Under the pieces are notes generated by a model. That model made no database searches. It was not told the DNA's origin and saw only the letters and a list, made by a program, of their open reading frames with translations. Source: Gammaproteobacteria bacterium (GTDB taxonomy: Bacteria; Pseudomonadota; Gammaproteobacteria; Xanthomonadales; SZUA-36). From it: DNA of 64,000 nucleotides. This document shows positions 15,814 through 23,553 of this stretch, in pieces (positions within the stretch are counted from its first letter, which is position 1; each line of letters begins with the position of its first letter). A program made the translations under genes and the position numbers. The stretch is from assembly GCA_030428105.1 (NCBI GenBank), contig JAUIBE010000003.1, positions 1-64,000 of the forward strand. The letters run 5' to 3'.

Positions 15814-17562
15814 TTATTGCGATGCGCCAAGGGAAGCACTGACGTTGCGCAGTTCTTCGGCCAGGGCGGGCGGGGAATGATCGCCATACTCCTGCAGGTA
15901 GGCAGCAATCTGCTCCAGCTCGGCAGCCCAGGCTCCCTGGTCCACCTCCAGCAACGCCTGCAGCGTTTCCGGTGGCGTATCGATGCCATCCAGGCGTACG
16001 TCACCGGGCAGTGGCAGGTTGCCGATGGCGGTTTCGCGCACATCCGCAGTGCCTTCGCAGCGGCGCAGAATCCAGTCGATCACGCGCATGTTTTCGCCAA
16101 ACCCGGGCCACATGAAGCGGCCATCGGCGTCCTTGCGGAACCAGTTGACGTGGAAAATACGCGGCAACTTGTCGGCGCGCTCGGCGAAGCTGAGCCAGTG
16201 GCTCCAGTAGTCACCGAAGTTGTAGCCGGCAAACGGCTTCATTGCCATCGGGTCGCGGCGCACGTTGCCCACGGCGCCAGTAGCCGCAGCCGTGGTTTCA
16301 GAAGCCATCGAGGCGCCCAACAGGACGCCGTGGCGCCATGACTTGCTCTCCATGACCAGCGGCACCAGGCTTTCGCGCCGGCCGCCGAAGACAATGGCGG
16401 AGATCGGCACGCCCTGGGCCGCCTCGGCCTGGTCAGAGTAGCTGGGACAATGCGAGATCGGCACGGTGAAGCGCGAGTTGGGATGCGCTGCAGGCCCGTT
16501 TGCCGGGTCGAAATCCTGCCCCTTCCAGTCTTTGACCGGCGCCTGGTCGTCCTTGCCTTCCCACCACGGCTGGTTGTCAGCGGTGACTGCAACGTTGGTG
16601 AAGATCGCATCGCGGTTGAGCATGGCCAGCGCGTTGGGATTGGTGTCCTTGCTGGTTCCCGGAGCGACGCCGAAAAAGCCCGCCTCGGGGTTGATCGCCC
16701 ACAGGCGGCCGTCCTCACCTACCCGCATCCAGCAGATGTCGTCACCCACGGTCCAGACTTTCCAGCCCGGGTAGCTTTCCGGGGGAATCAGCATGGCCAG
16801 GTTGGTCTTGCCGCAGGCCGACGGGAAGGCAGCGGCGATGTAACGCACTTCGCCCTGGGGGTTTTCGATGCCGACGATCAACATGTGTTCGGCCAGCCAG
16901 CCCTCGGTGCGTGCCTGGTAACTGGCGATGCGCAGGGCATGGCACTTTTTGCCCAGCAGGGCGTTACCGCCATAGCCGGAACCGAAGCTCTGGATTTCCA
17001 GGTCCTCGGGGAAATGCATGATGAAACGACGTTCGGGATCGAGATCGCCGGTTGAATGCAGGCCCCGGACAAAGCCACCCTCGCGTTCAATACGGGCCAG
17101 CGCCGGCGCGCCCATGCGAGTCATCATGCGCATGTTGGCCACCACGTAGGGACTGTCGGTGATCTCCACGCCGCAGCGTGACAGCGGAGAATCGATGGGC
17201 CCCATGCAGTACGGAATGACGTACATGGTGCGCCCTTCCATGCAGCCGTCAAACAACGCGCTCATCTTGGCGCGTGCCTCGGCCGGGTCCATCCAGTGAT
17301 TGTTCGGCCCGGCAGTTTCCGGGTCGGAAGTGCAGACGAAGGTGAGGTGCTCTACGCGCGCCACGTCCGAAGGGTCGGAGCGATGCAGGTAGCAACCCGG
17401 ATGCGTCTCCTGGTTCAGCTCAAGCAGGTCGCCTGATTCCAGCATCAGGTTCACCATCGAGCGATTCTCGGTTTCCGATCCGTCACACCAGTGGACAGAA
17501 TCGGGGCGTGTCAGGCGGGCAACTTCGTCTACCCAGGCCGACAGGGTTTCATTGCTGGTCAC
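15814..17562 (-). CDS. pckG: Phosphoenolpyruvate carboxykinase (GTP)
   Basis: PckG converts oxaloacetate and GTP to PEP, CO2 and GDP, the entry step of gluconeogenesis. The 582-residue size and the block FPSACGKTNLAMLIPP identify the GTP-dependent class rather than the ATP class. This block is the kinase P-loop with the reactive cysteine. Other hallmarks are CMGPIDSPLSRCGVEITDSP, the substrate-binding SGYGGNALLGKKCHALRIA, and ISAIVFGGRRESLVPLV with its guanine-contacting region. It starts 28 nt after the TetR gene stop on the same strand, so the two may be co-transcribed. Confidence 0.96.
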   Translation of the reverse strand: MTSNETLSAWVDEVARLTRPDSVHWCDGSETENRSMVNLMLESGDLLELNQETHPGCYLHRSDPSDVARVEHLTFVCTSDPETAGPNNHWMDPAEARAKMSALFDGCMEGRTMYVIPYCMGPIDSPLSRCGVEITDSPYVVANMRMMTRMGAPALARIEREGGFVRGLHSTGDLDPERRFIMHFPEDLEIQSFGSGYGGNALLGKKCHALRIASYQARTEGWLAEHMLIVGIENPQGEVRYIAAAFPSACGKTNLAMLIPPESYPGWKVWTVGDDICWMRVGEDGRLWAINPEAGFFGVAPGTSKDTNPNALAMLNRDAIFTNVAVTADNQPWWEGKDDQAPVKDWKGQDFDPANGPAAHPNSRFTVPISHCPSYSDQAEAAQGVPISAIVFGGRRESLVPLVMESKSWRHGVLLGASMASETTAAATGAVGNVRRDPMAMKPFAGYNFGDYWSHWLSFAERADKLPRIFHVNWFRKDADGRFMWPGFGENMRVIDWILRRCEGTADVRETAIGNLPLPGDVRLDGIDTPPETLQALLEVDQGAWAAELEQIAAYLQEYGDHSPPALAEELRNVSASLGASQ

Positions 17563-17590
17563 AGCTTACCTCTTGGAGCAGATCAGTATG

Positions 17591-18196
17591 TTAGTTACGG
17601 TCAATCAACTGGTGGATGACGTGTTCTAGATAGTCTTCGAAGGCCGGACTTTCAACGTCCGGCGCCTGTTTCTGGCGTTGCAACTGGAGAAAACCAAGAT
17701 AGGAGCTGTAAGCCAGGAGGGCGCGGTTTTCCGCGTCGGCGGGCGCCATGCCCAGCTCACGGAACGCCGCCCCCAGGTGAGTCAGGCGGCGCTGGGTCAC
17801 GCGCTCCAGCACGGGTGCAACAATCGGGTGGTTGGCGGCAACGCACAGCTCGCGGTAGACCTCGTGGGTGAGGTGTTCGCGACCGACAGCACGGAAAAAT
17901 TCGCTGAGCCGCTCACGCGCTTTTCCACCCCCGCCCAGTGCTGATTGCAAGTTGCGGCTGTCGTGTTCTTCCCAGCGCGCCAGGGTTTGTTCCAGCAGCG
18001 CATCACGGGTGCGGAAGTGCCAGTAGAAACTGCCCTTGGTGATGCCCATGCGACGGGCGAGGGGTTCAACCGCCAGCCCCTGGACGCCTTCTGCGGCTAT
18101 CAGGACCAGCGCTTCGCGCTCCCAGTCATCTGCGGAAAGCGTAACCCGCCTGTCGTTTTCCGCGCCGGCCGGGGCCGGGGAGTTGGCATGGTTCAT
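17591..18196 (-). CDS. TetR/AcrR family transcriptional regulator
   Basis: A 201-residue one-component repressor. The N-terminal helix-turn-helix lies at about residues 20-70 (ADDWEREALVLIAAEGVQGL, then VEPLARRMGITKGSFYWHF), the standard TetR fold. The C-terminal ligand-binding half is variable. I start it at the ATG at 18196; an open frame extends 60 codons further but is Arg/Ala-rich and not family-like. It is transcribed towards pckG (28 nt downstream) and away from fadE (183-nt spacer). Control of fadE and pckG in response to an acyl-CoA or related ligand is a reasonable inference, not shown by the sequence. Confidence 0.88.
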   Translation of the reverse strand: MNHANSPAPAGAENDRRVTLSADDWEREALVLIAAEGVQGLAVEPLARRMGITKGSFYWHFRTRDALLEQTLARWEEHDSRNLQSALGGGGKARERLSEFFRAVGREHLTHEVYRELCVAANHPIVAPVLERVTQRRLTHLGAAFRELGMAPADAENRALLAYSSYLGFLQLQRQKQAPDVESPAFEDYLEHVIHQLIDRN

Positions 18197-18343
18197 ATTG
18201 TTATCAAACCCGCTGTGCGTGGCACGTTTGTTTAAAACCTTGCGCGCCGGTGATGCCGGCTTGGCGGCCAGTTTAGCAGCATCCGCCCCCGCATGGGTGC
18301 GGCAAAGCCGCAACAGCCTCCCGGTGCGCTGCCCTGGGCGCAG

Positions 18344-18372
18344 TTGACAAGCCTGGAAGCATTTTCCATACT
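18344..18372 (+). promoter_or_regulatory. Sigma-70-like promoter for fadE
   Basis: TTGACA (18344-18349), a perfect -35, is followed after 17 nt by CATACT (18367-18372, four of six). The predicted start, near 18379, falls on the fadE ATG at 18380, which has no Shine-Dalgarno sequence in front. If the promoter is used, the mRNA would be leaderless. Confidence 0.45.
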
Positions 18373-18379
18373 CCACCGT

Positions 18380-20845
18380 ATGTTGATGCTCATATTGTCA
18401 CTTTTGATCGTTTCGCTGGGCTGTGCTTTTTACGGCACAAGCCTTGTTATCTGGACCGGAGCCAGCGTTGCCGTGCTGCTCATATTTGGCGTCAGTGGAA
18501 CGGTTCCGCTGCTCGGCCTGATGGTGACAGCGCTTGTTTTTGCGCTGATTGCGGTTCCACTCAACGTGGTGGCGTGGCGCCAGCAATACCTGTCCGCGCC
18601 CATGCTCAAGCAGTACCTGCGCATGCTGCCCGGCCTGTCCGACACCGAGCGGGTGGCCCTGGACGCTGGCACCGTGGGCTGGGAAGGCGAACTGTTCGCC
18701 GGCAACCCGGACTGGCAGAAACTGCAGAAACTGCCCTACCCAGAGCTCAGCGTTGAAGAGCAGGCGTTCATTGACGGCCCGGTGGAGCAACTGTGCGACA
18801 TGCTGCGCCAGTGGGAAATTACCCACAAGGACGCCGACCTCAACCCGGAAACCTGGGCGTTCCTGAAAGAACAACGCTTTTTCGGAATGATCATCCCGAA
18901 AAAGTACGGCGGGCTGGAATTTTCAGCCCTGGCGCACCGCGCGGTGCTGCAGAAAGTCTCTTCCATCAGCTCGGTGGCCGGCTCGCACGTGGCCGTTCCC
19001 AACTCGCTGGGCCCGGCGGAACTGCTGCTGCACTACGGCACCGAAGAGCAGAAGAACCACTACCTGCCCAGGCTGGCGCGGGGCGAGGAGATTCCCTGTT
19101 TCGCGCTCACCGGCCCCACTGCAGGCTCGGACGCCACCTCGATCCCCGACCACGGCATTGTCTGTGAAGGCGAGTACGATGGCCGCCGGGTGACTGGCAT
19201 CCGGCTGAATTTCGACAAGCGCTACATCACCCTTGCACCGGTGGCCACGGTGATTGGCCTGGCGTTCCGCCTGTACGACCCCGATCACCTGCTGGGCGAT
19301 GTCGAAGACATTGGCATCAGCCTGGCGCTGCTGCCGCGCGACATCGAGGGCATGGAAATCGGCCGCCGCCACATGCCGCTGAACGTGCCGTTCCAGAACG
19401 GGCCGATTCGCGGAAAGGATGTGTTCGTGCCGCTGGATGCGCTGATCGGCGGCCAGGCACAGGCCGGCCACGGCTGGAAAATGCTGGTCGAGTGCCTGTC
19501 CGTTGGCCGGGCCATTTCGCTACCCTCCAGCTCTACCGGCGGCGCCAAGATGGGCGCGCTGGCAACCGGCGCCTACGCGCGCATTCGCAAGCAGTTCAAC
19601 CTGCCAATCGGCCGCTTTGAAGGCATCGAGGCAGCGCTGGCCCGCATTGCCGGCAACACCTACGCAACCGCCGCCCTGTCACGCATGACCGCAACCGCGG
19701 TAGACCTGGGCGAAAAACCCGCGGTCCCCTCTGCCATTGCCAAGTACCACGCCACTGAGCGCGCCCGCCAGGTGTGCAGTGACGCCATGGATATCCACGG
19801 CGGCAAGGGCATTGTGCTTGGTCCGCGCAACTACCTGGGCCGCGGCTGGCAGGGCATGCCGGTGTGGATCACGGTGGAAGGCGCCAACATTCTCACGCGC
19901 AGCATGATGATCTTTGGCCAGGGCGCCATTCGCTGCCATCCCTACGTCTTGAAAGAAATGGAAGCGGCCGCGCTGGAAGATGCCGACGAACGCCTCAAGC
20001 AGTTCGACCGCCTGTTGTTCGCACACATCGGCTACAGCATTCGCAACGCGGTGCGCAGCCTGGTGCTGGGCCTGAGTTCGGGCCGTTTCGCGGCAGTGCC
20101 GCGCGACCGCAAGACCGCGCGCTACTACCGCAAGCTTTCACGCTATTCGGCAGCGCTGGCGCTGGTCTCCGATCTCGCCATGCTTACCCTCGGAGGCAAG
20201 CTGAAGCAGAAAGAGCATATTTCCGGCCGCCTTGGTGATGTGTTGAGCCAGCTGTATATCTGCTCGGCCATCCTCAAGCGCTACGAGGCACAGGGCCGGC
20301 CGGCTGCCGACCAGGCGCTGCTGGCATGGGCCTTCCATGACAGCATCTACAAGATCCAGGTCGCGCTTGGGAAAGTGATTGATAACTTCCCGGCCCGCGG
20401 GGTCCGCGTCCTGCTGGCCATGCTGGTTTTTCCCCTGGGACGCCGCGAGCGCGCCCCCGGCGACCGTCTCACCCACAAGGTTGCCCAGCTGCTGATGGCG
20501 CCGTCTGAGACCCGCAGCCGCCTGTGCAATGGCATCTACTCTTCAGCACGCGCCGGACATCCGGTCGGCATGATGGAAGAGGCCCTGCCCCACATCATTG
20601 CCGCCGAGCCGCTGGAGCGTAAGCTGCAAAAGGCAGTTCGGGCTGGCGAGGCGCGCGGGATCAGCTGGGACGACCAGTTGCGCTCTGCCATCGAGTCAGG
20701 CGCCGTTACAGCCAACGAGGCTGATATCCTGGTGAAGGCGCGTGACCTGACTGCCGAGATCATCGCGGTGGATGACTTTGACAGCGCCGAGCTGCGCCTG
20801 GGCGCGGAAGTTCCTGAATCCATCGACAAGCAGCACGCGGCCTGA
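18380..20845 (+). CDS. fadE: Acyl-CoA dehydrogenase, FadE type
   Basis: FadE introduces the trans-2 double bond into acyl-CoA, the first step of beta-oxidation, using FAD. The 821 residues from the ATG at 18380 match E. coli FadE (814). Two or three membrane helices occupy residues 1-65, consistent with inner-membrane attachment. The dehydrogenase core follows, with FFGMIIPKKYGGLEFSALAH, CFALTGPTAGSDATSIPDHG (substrate/FAD loop) and AMDIHGGKGIVLGPRNYLGR. A C-terminal FadE-specific domain ends near residue 815. An open frame extends 29 codons upstream of the ATG, but the promoter-like sequence lies there. fadE is divergent from the TetR gene. Confidence 0.94.
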   Translation: MLMLILSLLIVSLGCAFYGTSLVIWTGASVAVLLIFGVSGTVPLLGLMVTALVFALIAVPLNVVAWRQQYLSAPMLKQYLRMLPGLSDTERVALDAGTVGWEGELFAGNPDWQKLQKLPYPELSVEEQAFIDGPVEQLCDMLRQWEITHKDADLNPETWAFLKEQRFFGMIIPKKYGGLEFSALAHRAVLQKVSSISSVAGSHVAVPNSLGPAELLLHYGTEEQKNHYLPRLARGEEIPCFALTGPTAGSDATSIPDHGIVCEGEYDGRRVTGIRLNFDKRYITLAPVATVIGLAFRLYDPDHLLGDVEDIGISLALLPRDIEGMEIGRRHMPLNVPFQNGPIRGKDVFVPLDALIGGQAQAGHGWKMLVECLSVGRAISLPSSSTGGAKMGALATGAYARIRKQFNLPIGRFEGIEAALARIAGNTYATAALSRMTATAVDLGEKPAVPSAIAKYHATERARQVCSDAMDIHGGKGIVLGPRNYLGRGWQGMPVWITVEGANILTRSMMIFGQGAIRCHPYVLKEMEAAALEDADERLKQFDRLLFAHIGYSIRNAVRSLVLGLSSGRFAAVPRDRKTARYYRKLSRYSAALALVSDLAMLTLGGKLKQKEHISGRLGDVLSQLYICSAILKRYEAQGRPAADQALLAWAFHDSIYKIQVALGKVIDNFPARGVRVLLAMLVFPLGRRERAPGDRLTHKVAQLLMAPSETRSRLCNGIYSSARAGHPVGMMEEALPHIIAAEPLERKLQKAVRAGEARGISWDDQLRSAIESGAVTANEADILVKARDLTAEIIAVDDFDSAELRLGAEVPESIDKQHAA

Positions 20846-20865
20846 TCACTTTCTTGCACGCTTAA

Positions 20866-20893
20866 ACAGGGCGGCCCGATGTGGCCGCTCTGT
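20866..20893 (+). terminator. Terminator-like hairpin after fadE
   Basis: An 11-bp stem with one G-U pair (ACAGGGCGGCC / GGCCGCTCTGT) and a 6-nt loop lies 20 nt after the fadE stop. Only a short, broken T-run follows (TATTCT), so termination may be partial. It ends 14 nt before the apbE ATG. Confidence 0.5.
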
Positions 20894-20907
20894 TATTCTC
20901 CACAGCC

Positions 20908-21939
20908 ATGAAGCCCTGGCTGCCCGTTGTAGTCTCATTGCTGGCCCTGGCAGGCTGTGGGCGCCCCCCCAACCCGGAATCGGAGTTCTTCGTATTTGGC
21001 ACTCTGGTCACGGTCCAGCTTGCCGGCGTCGAGTCGGCGCAGGCTTCCGGGGTATTTAAGGAGCTGCAGTTTGCCTTCCAGGACATGCACCGCGAGTGGC
21101 ACGCCTGGGAGCCAGGCGAACTGGGCCAGGTGAACCGCGCAATCAAGGCCGGTGAAACCCGTCCCACTTCTCCCGATATCGAGGCGCTGATCGGTCGCTC
21201 CCAGCAGCTGGAACTTGCTTCCGGCGGGCGCTTTAACGCCGCGATCGGTGCGCTGGTTCGCCTCTGGGGGTTCCACACCTCCGATTACCCGGTTGATGGC
21301 CCTCCACCGACCGCTGGTCAAATTCAACAACTGCTTGCCGGTCGACCATCCACGCTGGATATCCAACTCACGGCCGAAGGCATTTCATCGACCAACAACG
21401 CGGTACAGCTCGACTTTGGCGGCATCGCCAAGGGCTATGCCACCGACCTGGCGGTAGACATCCTGCAGCGCCACGGCATTGAAAACGCCGTGATCAACGC
21501 TGGCGGCGATACCCGGGTCGTGGGAAACAATCATGGTCGCCCCTGGCGCATCGCGGTGCGCGATCCGTCAGGCAACGTCGCAGGCGTCATCAAGGTGGAG
21601 GGCGGCCAGGCGGTGTTTACCTCTGGCAACTATGCCCGTTTTCGCGAAGACGCCAACGAGCGCTACCCGCACATTCTCGACCCGCGCAGCGGCTGGCCGG
21701 TCTCAGCGATTAGCTCGGCAACGGTCATCGCTGGCGATGGCGCCACCGCGGACGCCACGGCGACCGCTGTCGTGGTGGGTGGCGGCGAGGAGTGGGCCAG
21801 GGTGGCGCGGGCCATGGGCACAGATGCAGTGCTGGTTATTGACGAGGCTGGCGCAATGCAAGCCACGCCGCAAATGATGGACTACTTCACGCCGGCCGAA
21901 GGCCGAACGGTAACGCTGTGGAGCGAAGGGGAAAAGTAA
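20908..21939 (+). CDS. apbE: FAD:protein FMN transferase (ApbE), lipoprotein
   Basis: ApbE attaches FMN covalently to a threonine of target flavoproteins (such as NqrB/C and RnfG) in the periplasm. From the ATG at 20908 it has 343 residues and a lipoprotein signal with lipobox LAGC at about residues 15-18; a GTG at 20881 lies inside the hairpin loop and is unlikely. Family motifs are LASGGRFNAAIGALVRLWGF, LDFGGIAKGYATDLAVDIL, the INAGGDTRVVG nucleotide loop, HILDPRSGWPV and the metal-binding region GDGATADATATAVVVGG. No Nqr or Rnf genes are in the window, so the target is elsewhere. Confidence 0.93.
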   Translation: MKPWLPVVVSLLALAGCGRPPNPESEFFVFGTLVTVQLAGVESAQASGVFKELQFAFQDMHREWHAWEPGELGQVNRAIKAGETRPTSPDIEALIGRSQQLELASGGRFNAAIGALVRLWGFHTSDYPVDGPPPTAGQIQQLLAGRPSTLDIQLTAEGISSTNNAVQLDFGGIAKGYATDLAVDILQRHGIENAVINAGGDTRVVGNNHGRPWRIAVRDPSGNVAGVIKVEGGQAVFTSGNYARFREDANERYPHILDPRSGWPVSAISSATVIAGDGATADATATAVVVGGGEEWARVARAMGTDAVLVIDEAGAMQATPQMMDYFTPAEGRTVTLWSEGEK

Positions 21940-21947
21940 GCGGGCGG

Positions 21948-22499
21948 CTACAGCATGCCCGTTTCGAGCCGAGCCACGTCCGACATCATCGAGTGATTCC
22001 ACGGCGGATCAAAGGTCAGGTCCACCACCACGCGCTTGACGGTGGGCACCAGCTCCAGCTTGGAACGAACGTCATCCACCAGGATATCGCCCATTCCACA
22101 GCCCGGGGCGGTTAGCGTCATCTTGACGAACACCTCGCGCTGGTCCTTCCCTGCATCCACCATCTCGCACTCGTAGATCAGACCCAGGTCGACGATGTTG
22201 ACCGGGATTTCCGGGTCATAGCAGGTCTTGAGCTGGTTCCACAGCAGCTTCTCGACGTCTTCCTCGCTGGCGTCTTCGGGCAGGCTCGGGGGCTGGACCG
22301 GCTCCTTGCCGATGGCGTCGGCGTCGATGCCGGCCACGCGGAACAGGTTGCCATCAACGAATACCGTGAAACTGCCGCCCAGAGATTGGGTGATGTAGCC
22401 GACCGTGCCGGCCGGAATGGTCACCACGTCGCCCACGGGAATCATCACGACTTCGCAGTCGCGCTCAAATCGGCAGGGTTGGCTGGTCTGATGATACAT
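21948..22499 (-). CDS. sufT: SufT-type Fe-S cluster assembly protein
   Basis: A 183-residue protein of the SufT subgroup of the DUF59/MIP18 family, which helps mature Fe-S proteins. The SufT-specific N-terminal part has VVMIPVGDVVTIPAGTVGYI, TQSLGGSFTV and GNLFRVAGIDADAIGKE. The DUF59 part begins near residue 85 (LWNQLKTCYDPEIPVNIVDL) and holds the conserved cysteine loop TAPGCGMGDILVDDV, ending with VDLTFDPPWNHSMMSD. I use the ATG at 22499; a TTG four codons earlier is also open. It stands alone, without sufBCDS, between apbE (convergent, 8-nt gap) and bfr. A link to iron handling by the neighbours is plausible. Confidence 0.93.
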   Translation of the reverse strand: MYHQTSQPCRFERDCEVVMIPVGDVVTIPAGTVGYITQSLGGSFTVFVDGNLFRVAGIDADAIGKEPVQPPSLPEDASEEDVEKLLWNQLKTCYDPEIPVNIVDLGLIYECEMVDAGKDQREVFVKMTLTAPGCGMGDILVDDVRSKLELVPTVKRVVVDLTFDPPWNHSMMSDVARLETGML

Positions 22500-22543
22500 G
22501 GCTGGTGTCAAAATGCGGACGAAGCCATGTTAACTCAAGCGCT

Positions 22544-22567
22544 CGCGGTCTGAAGCCCGCTCCGACA
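22544..22567. repeat. REP-like intergenic repeat, copy 2
   Basis: The second copy of the 24-base element found at 9135, in the same orientation and with one substitution. It lies in the 96-nt gap between the bfr stop and the sufT start. Confidence 0.6.
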
Positions 22568-22595
22568 ACTCGGGCGGCCCCATCCCGCACCGAAC

Positions 22596-23063
22596 TCAGC
22601 TCATCTGTGACTGCAGGTAATTCTGGATGCCCACCTTTTCGATCAGGCCAAGCTGGGTTTCCAGCCAGTCCACGTGCTCTTCTTCCGACTCGAGGATGTG
22701 CTCCAGCAACTCGCGGCTGATGTAATCCTGGCACTGCTCGCAGTGCGCGATGCCTTCGCGCAGCAAGGGAATGGCGTGCAGTTCCATCTTGAGGTCGCTC
22801 TCAAGCATTTCCTGCACGTTTTCGCCGATCATCAGCTTGCCCAGGTCCTGCAGGTTGGGCAGGCCTTCGAGGAACAGGATGCGCTCGACCAGCTGGTCGG
22901 CGTGCTTCATCTCGTCAATGGATTCCTCGTACTCCTTCTCGGCCAGTTCCTTGAAGCCCTGGTCCTTGAGCATGCGCGCGTGGAGGAAATACTGGTTGAT
23001 GGCAGTCAGCTCGTTCTTGAGCGCCGCGTTGAGGTAGGTGATGACCTTGGGATCCGTTTTCAT
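22596..23063 (-). CDS. bfr: Bacterioferritin
   Basis: Bfr is a 24-subunit haem-containing cage that oxidises Fe(II) and stores Fe(III). The 155-residue size is normal. Ferroxidase ligands are visible: Glu in [15 protein letters not shown] (residue 18 region), Glu51 and His54 in [11 protein letters not shown], Glu94 region, and the Glu/His pair in [18 protein letters not shown] near 127-130. Met52 in DEMKHAD is the axial haem ligand, so this is the haem-binding type. A Fur-box-like palindrome lies 90 nt upstream. bfd lies further upstream on the same strand. Confidence 0.97.
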   Translation of the reverse strand: MKTDPKVITYLNAALKNELTAINQYFLHARMLKDQGFKELAEKEYEESIDEMKHADQLVERILFLEGLPNLQDLGKLMIGENVQEMLESDLKMELHAIPLLREGIAHCEQCQDYISRELLEHILESEEEHVDWLETQLGLIEKVGIQNYLQSQMS

Positions 23064-23152
23064 GTGCCGTTACAACTCCGTTCGTGCGGGTACGCGGTTG
23101 CGACCCGGGTGCCGGGCACTAGTTTAACCAAGCCAAAAAATACTTACCGGAA

Positions 23153-23167
23153 TGCGAATGATTGCCA
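23153..23167. promoter_or_regulatory. Fur-box-like site upstream of bfr
   Basis: TGCGAAT-G-ATTGCCA fits the 7-1-7 Fur consensus TGATAATnATTATCA at 10 of 14 positions and keeps the palindrome core. It lies between bfd and bfr, 90 nt before the bfr start. It is weaker than the site at 23484. Confidence 0.4.
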
Positions 23168-23241
23168 GAAGCATTTTCACAAAAGCGGTACTCACCTGGA
23201 CATCCAGGTGGGTACACGGGTGGCGAGATTAAAGCTGAAGC

Positions 23242-23460
23242 TCAGGCCGCGGCCAGAGCGGAATTGCTGATTACGGGCAGGGAAAGCTCACTGCGAGCCT
23301 CGACAGCCTCGTTGAAGATCTGCCGTGCGGTGCGGGCGCAAGAGCCACACTGGGTGCCGCAGCCCGTATTGAAGGCGAGCTCGCTGTAACTGGAAACGCC
23401 ACGGTCCACGGCTTCGTGGATCGCTTTGTCAGTGACAGCATGGCAGAGGCAGATGTACAT
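23242..23460 (-). CDS. bfd: Bacterioferritin-associated ferredoxin
   Basis: Bfd is a small [2Fe-2S] protein that donates electrons to bacterioferritin to release stored iron. From the ATG at 23460 (MYICLCHAVTDKAI) it has 72 residues. The four cluster cysteines are at positions 4 and 6 (CLC) and in the later CGTQCGSC pair, the BFD-like [2Fe-2S] pattern. An open frame extends 13 codons upstream but runs through the promoter and Fur box. The ATG has no Shine-Dalgarno sequence, and the predicted transcript starts about 3 nt before it. It lies upstream of bfr and divergent from the TonB receptor. Confidence 0.94.
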   Translation of the reverse strand: MYICLCHAVTDKAIHEAVDRGVSSYSELAFNTGCGTQCGSCARTARQIFNEAVEARSELSLPVISNSALAAA

Positions 23461-23469
23461 GGTGAACGA

Positions 23470-23499
23470 ATCATAAATGCAAATGAGAATGATTGTCAA
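23470..23499 (-). promoter_or_regulatory. bfd promoter
   Basis: On the minus strand TTGACA (23494-23499) and TATGAT (23470-23475) are 18 nt apart, a strong sigma-70 match (six of six, five of six). It overlaps the Fur box at 23484-23498. Predicted transcription starts near 23463, leaving a leader of about 3 nt. Confidence 0.65.
23484..23498. promoter_or_regulatory. Fur box between bfd and TonB receptor
   Basis: TGAGAAT-G-ATTGTCA matches the 7-1-7 Fur consensus TGATAATnATTATCA at 12 of 14 defined positions. It covers the -35/spacer of the bfd promoter. It also covers a weaker plus-strand promoter for the receptor: TTGTCA at 23493 and an extended -10, TGC-TAACGT, ending at 23522. Iron-dependent repression of both genes is expected. 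Confidence 0.75.
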
Positions 23500-23553
23500 T
23501 CAAGCGCCCAAAATGCTAACGTAGGCGTTGGTTAACCCTCCGATAGCAGAACT

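Noticed and set aside
23461-23553. Cobalamin riboswitch before the TonB receptor
   Set aside because: The 93-nt space is too short for one and holds a Fur box instead.
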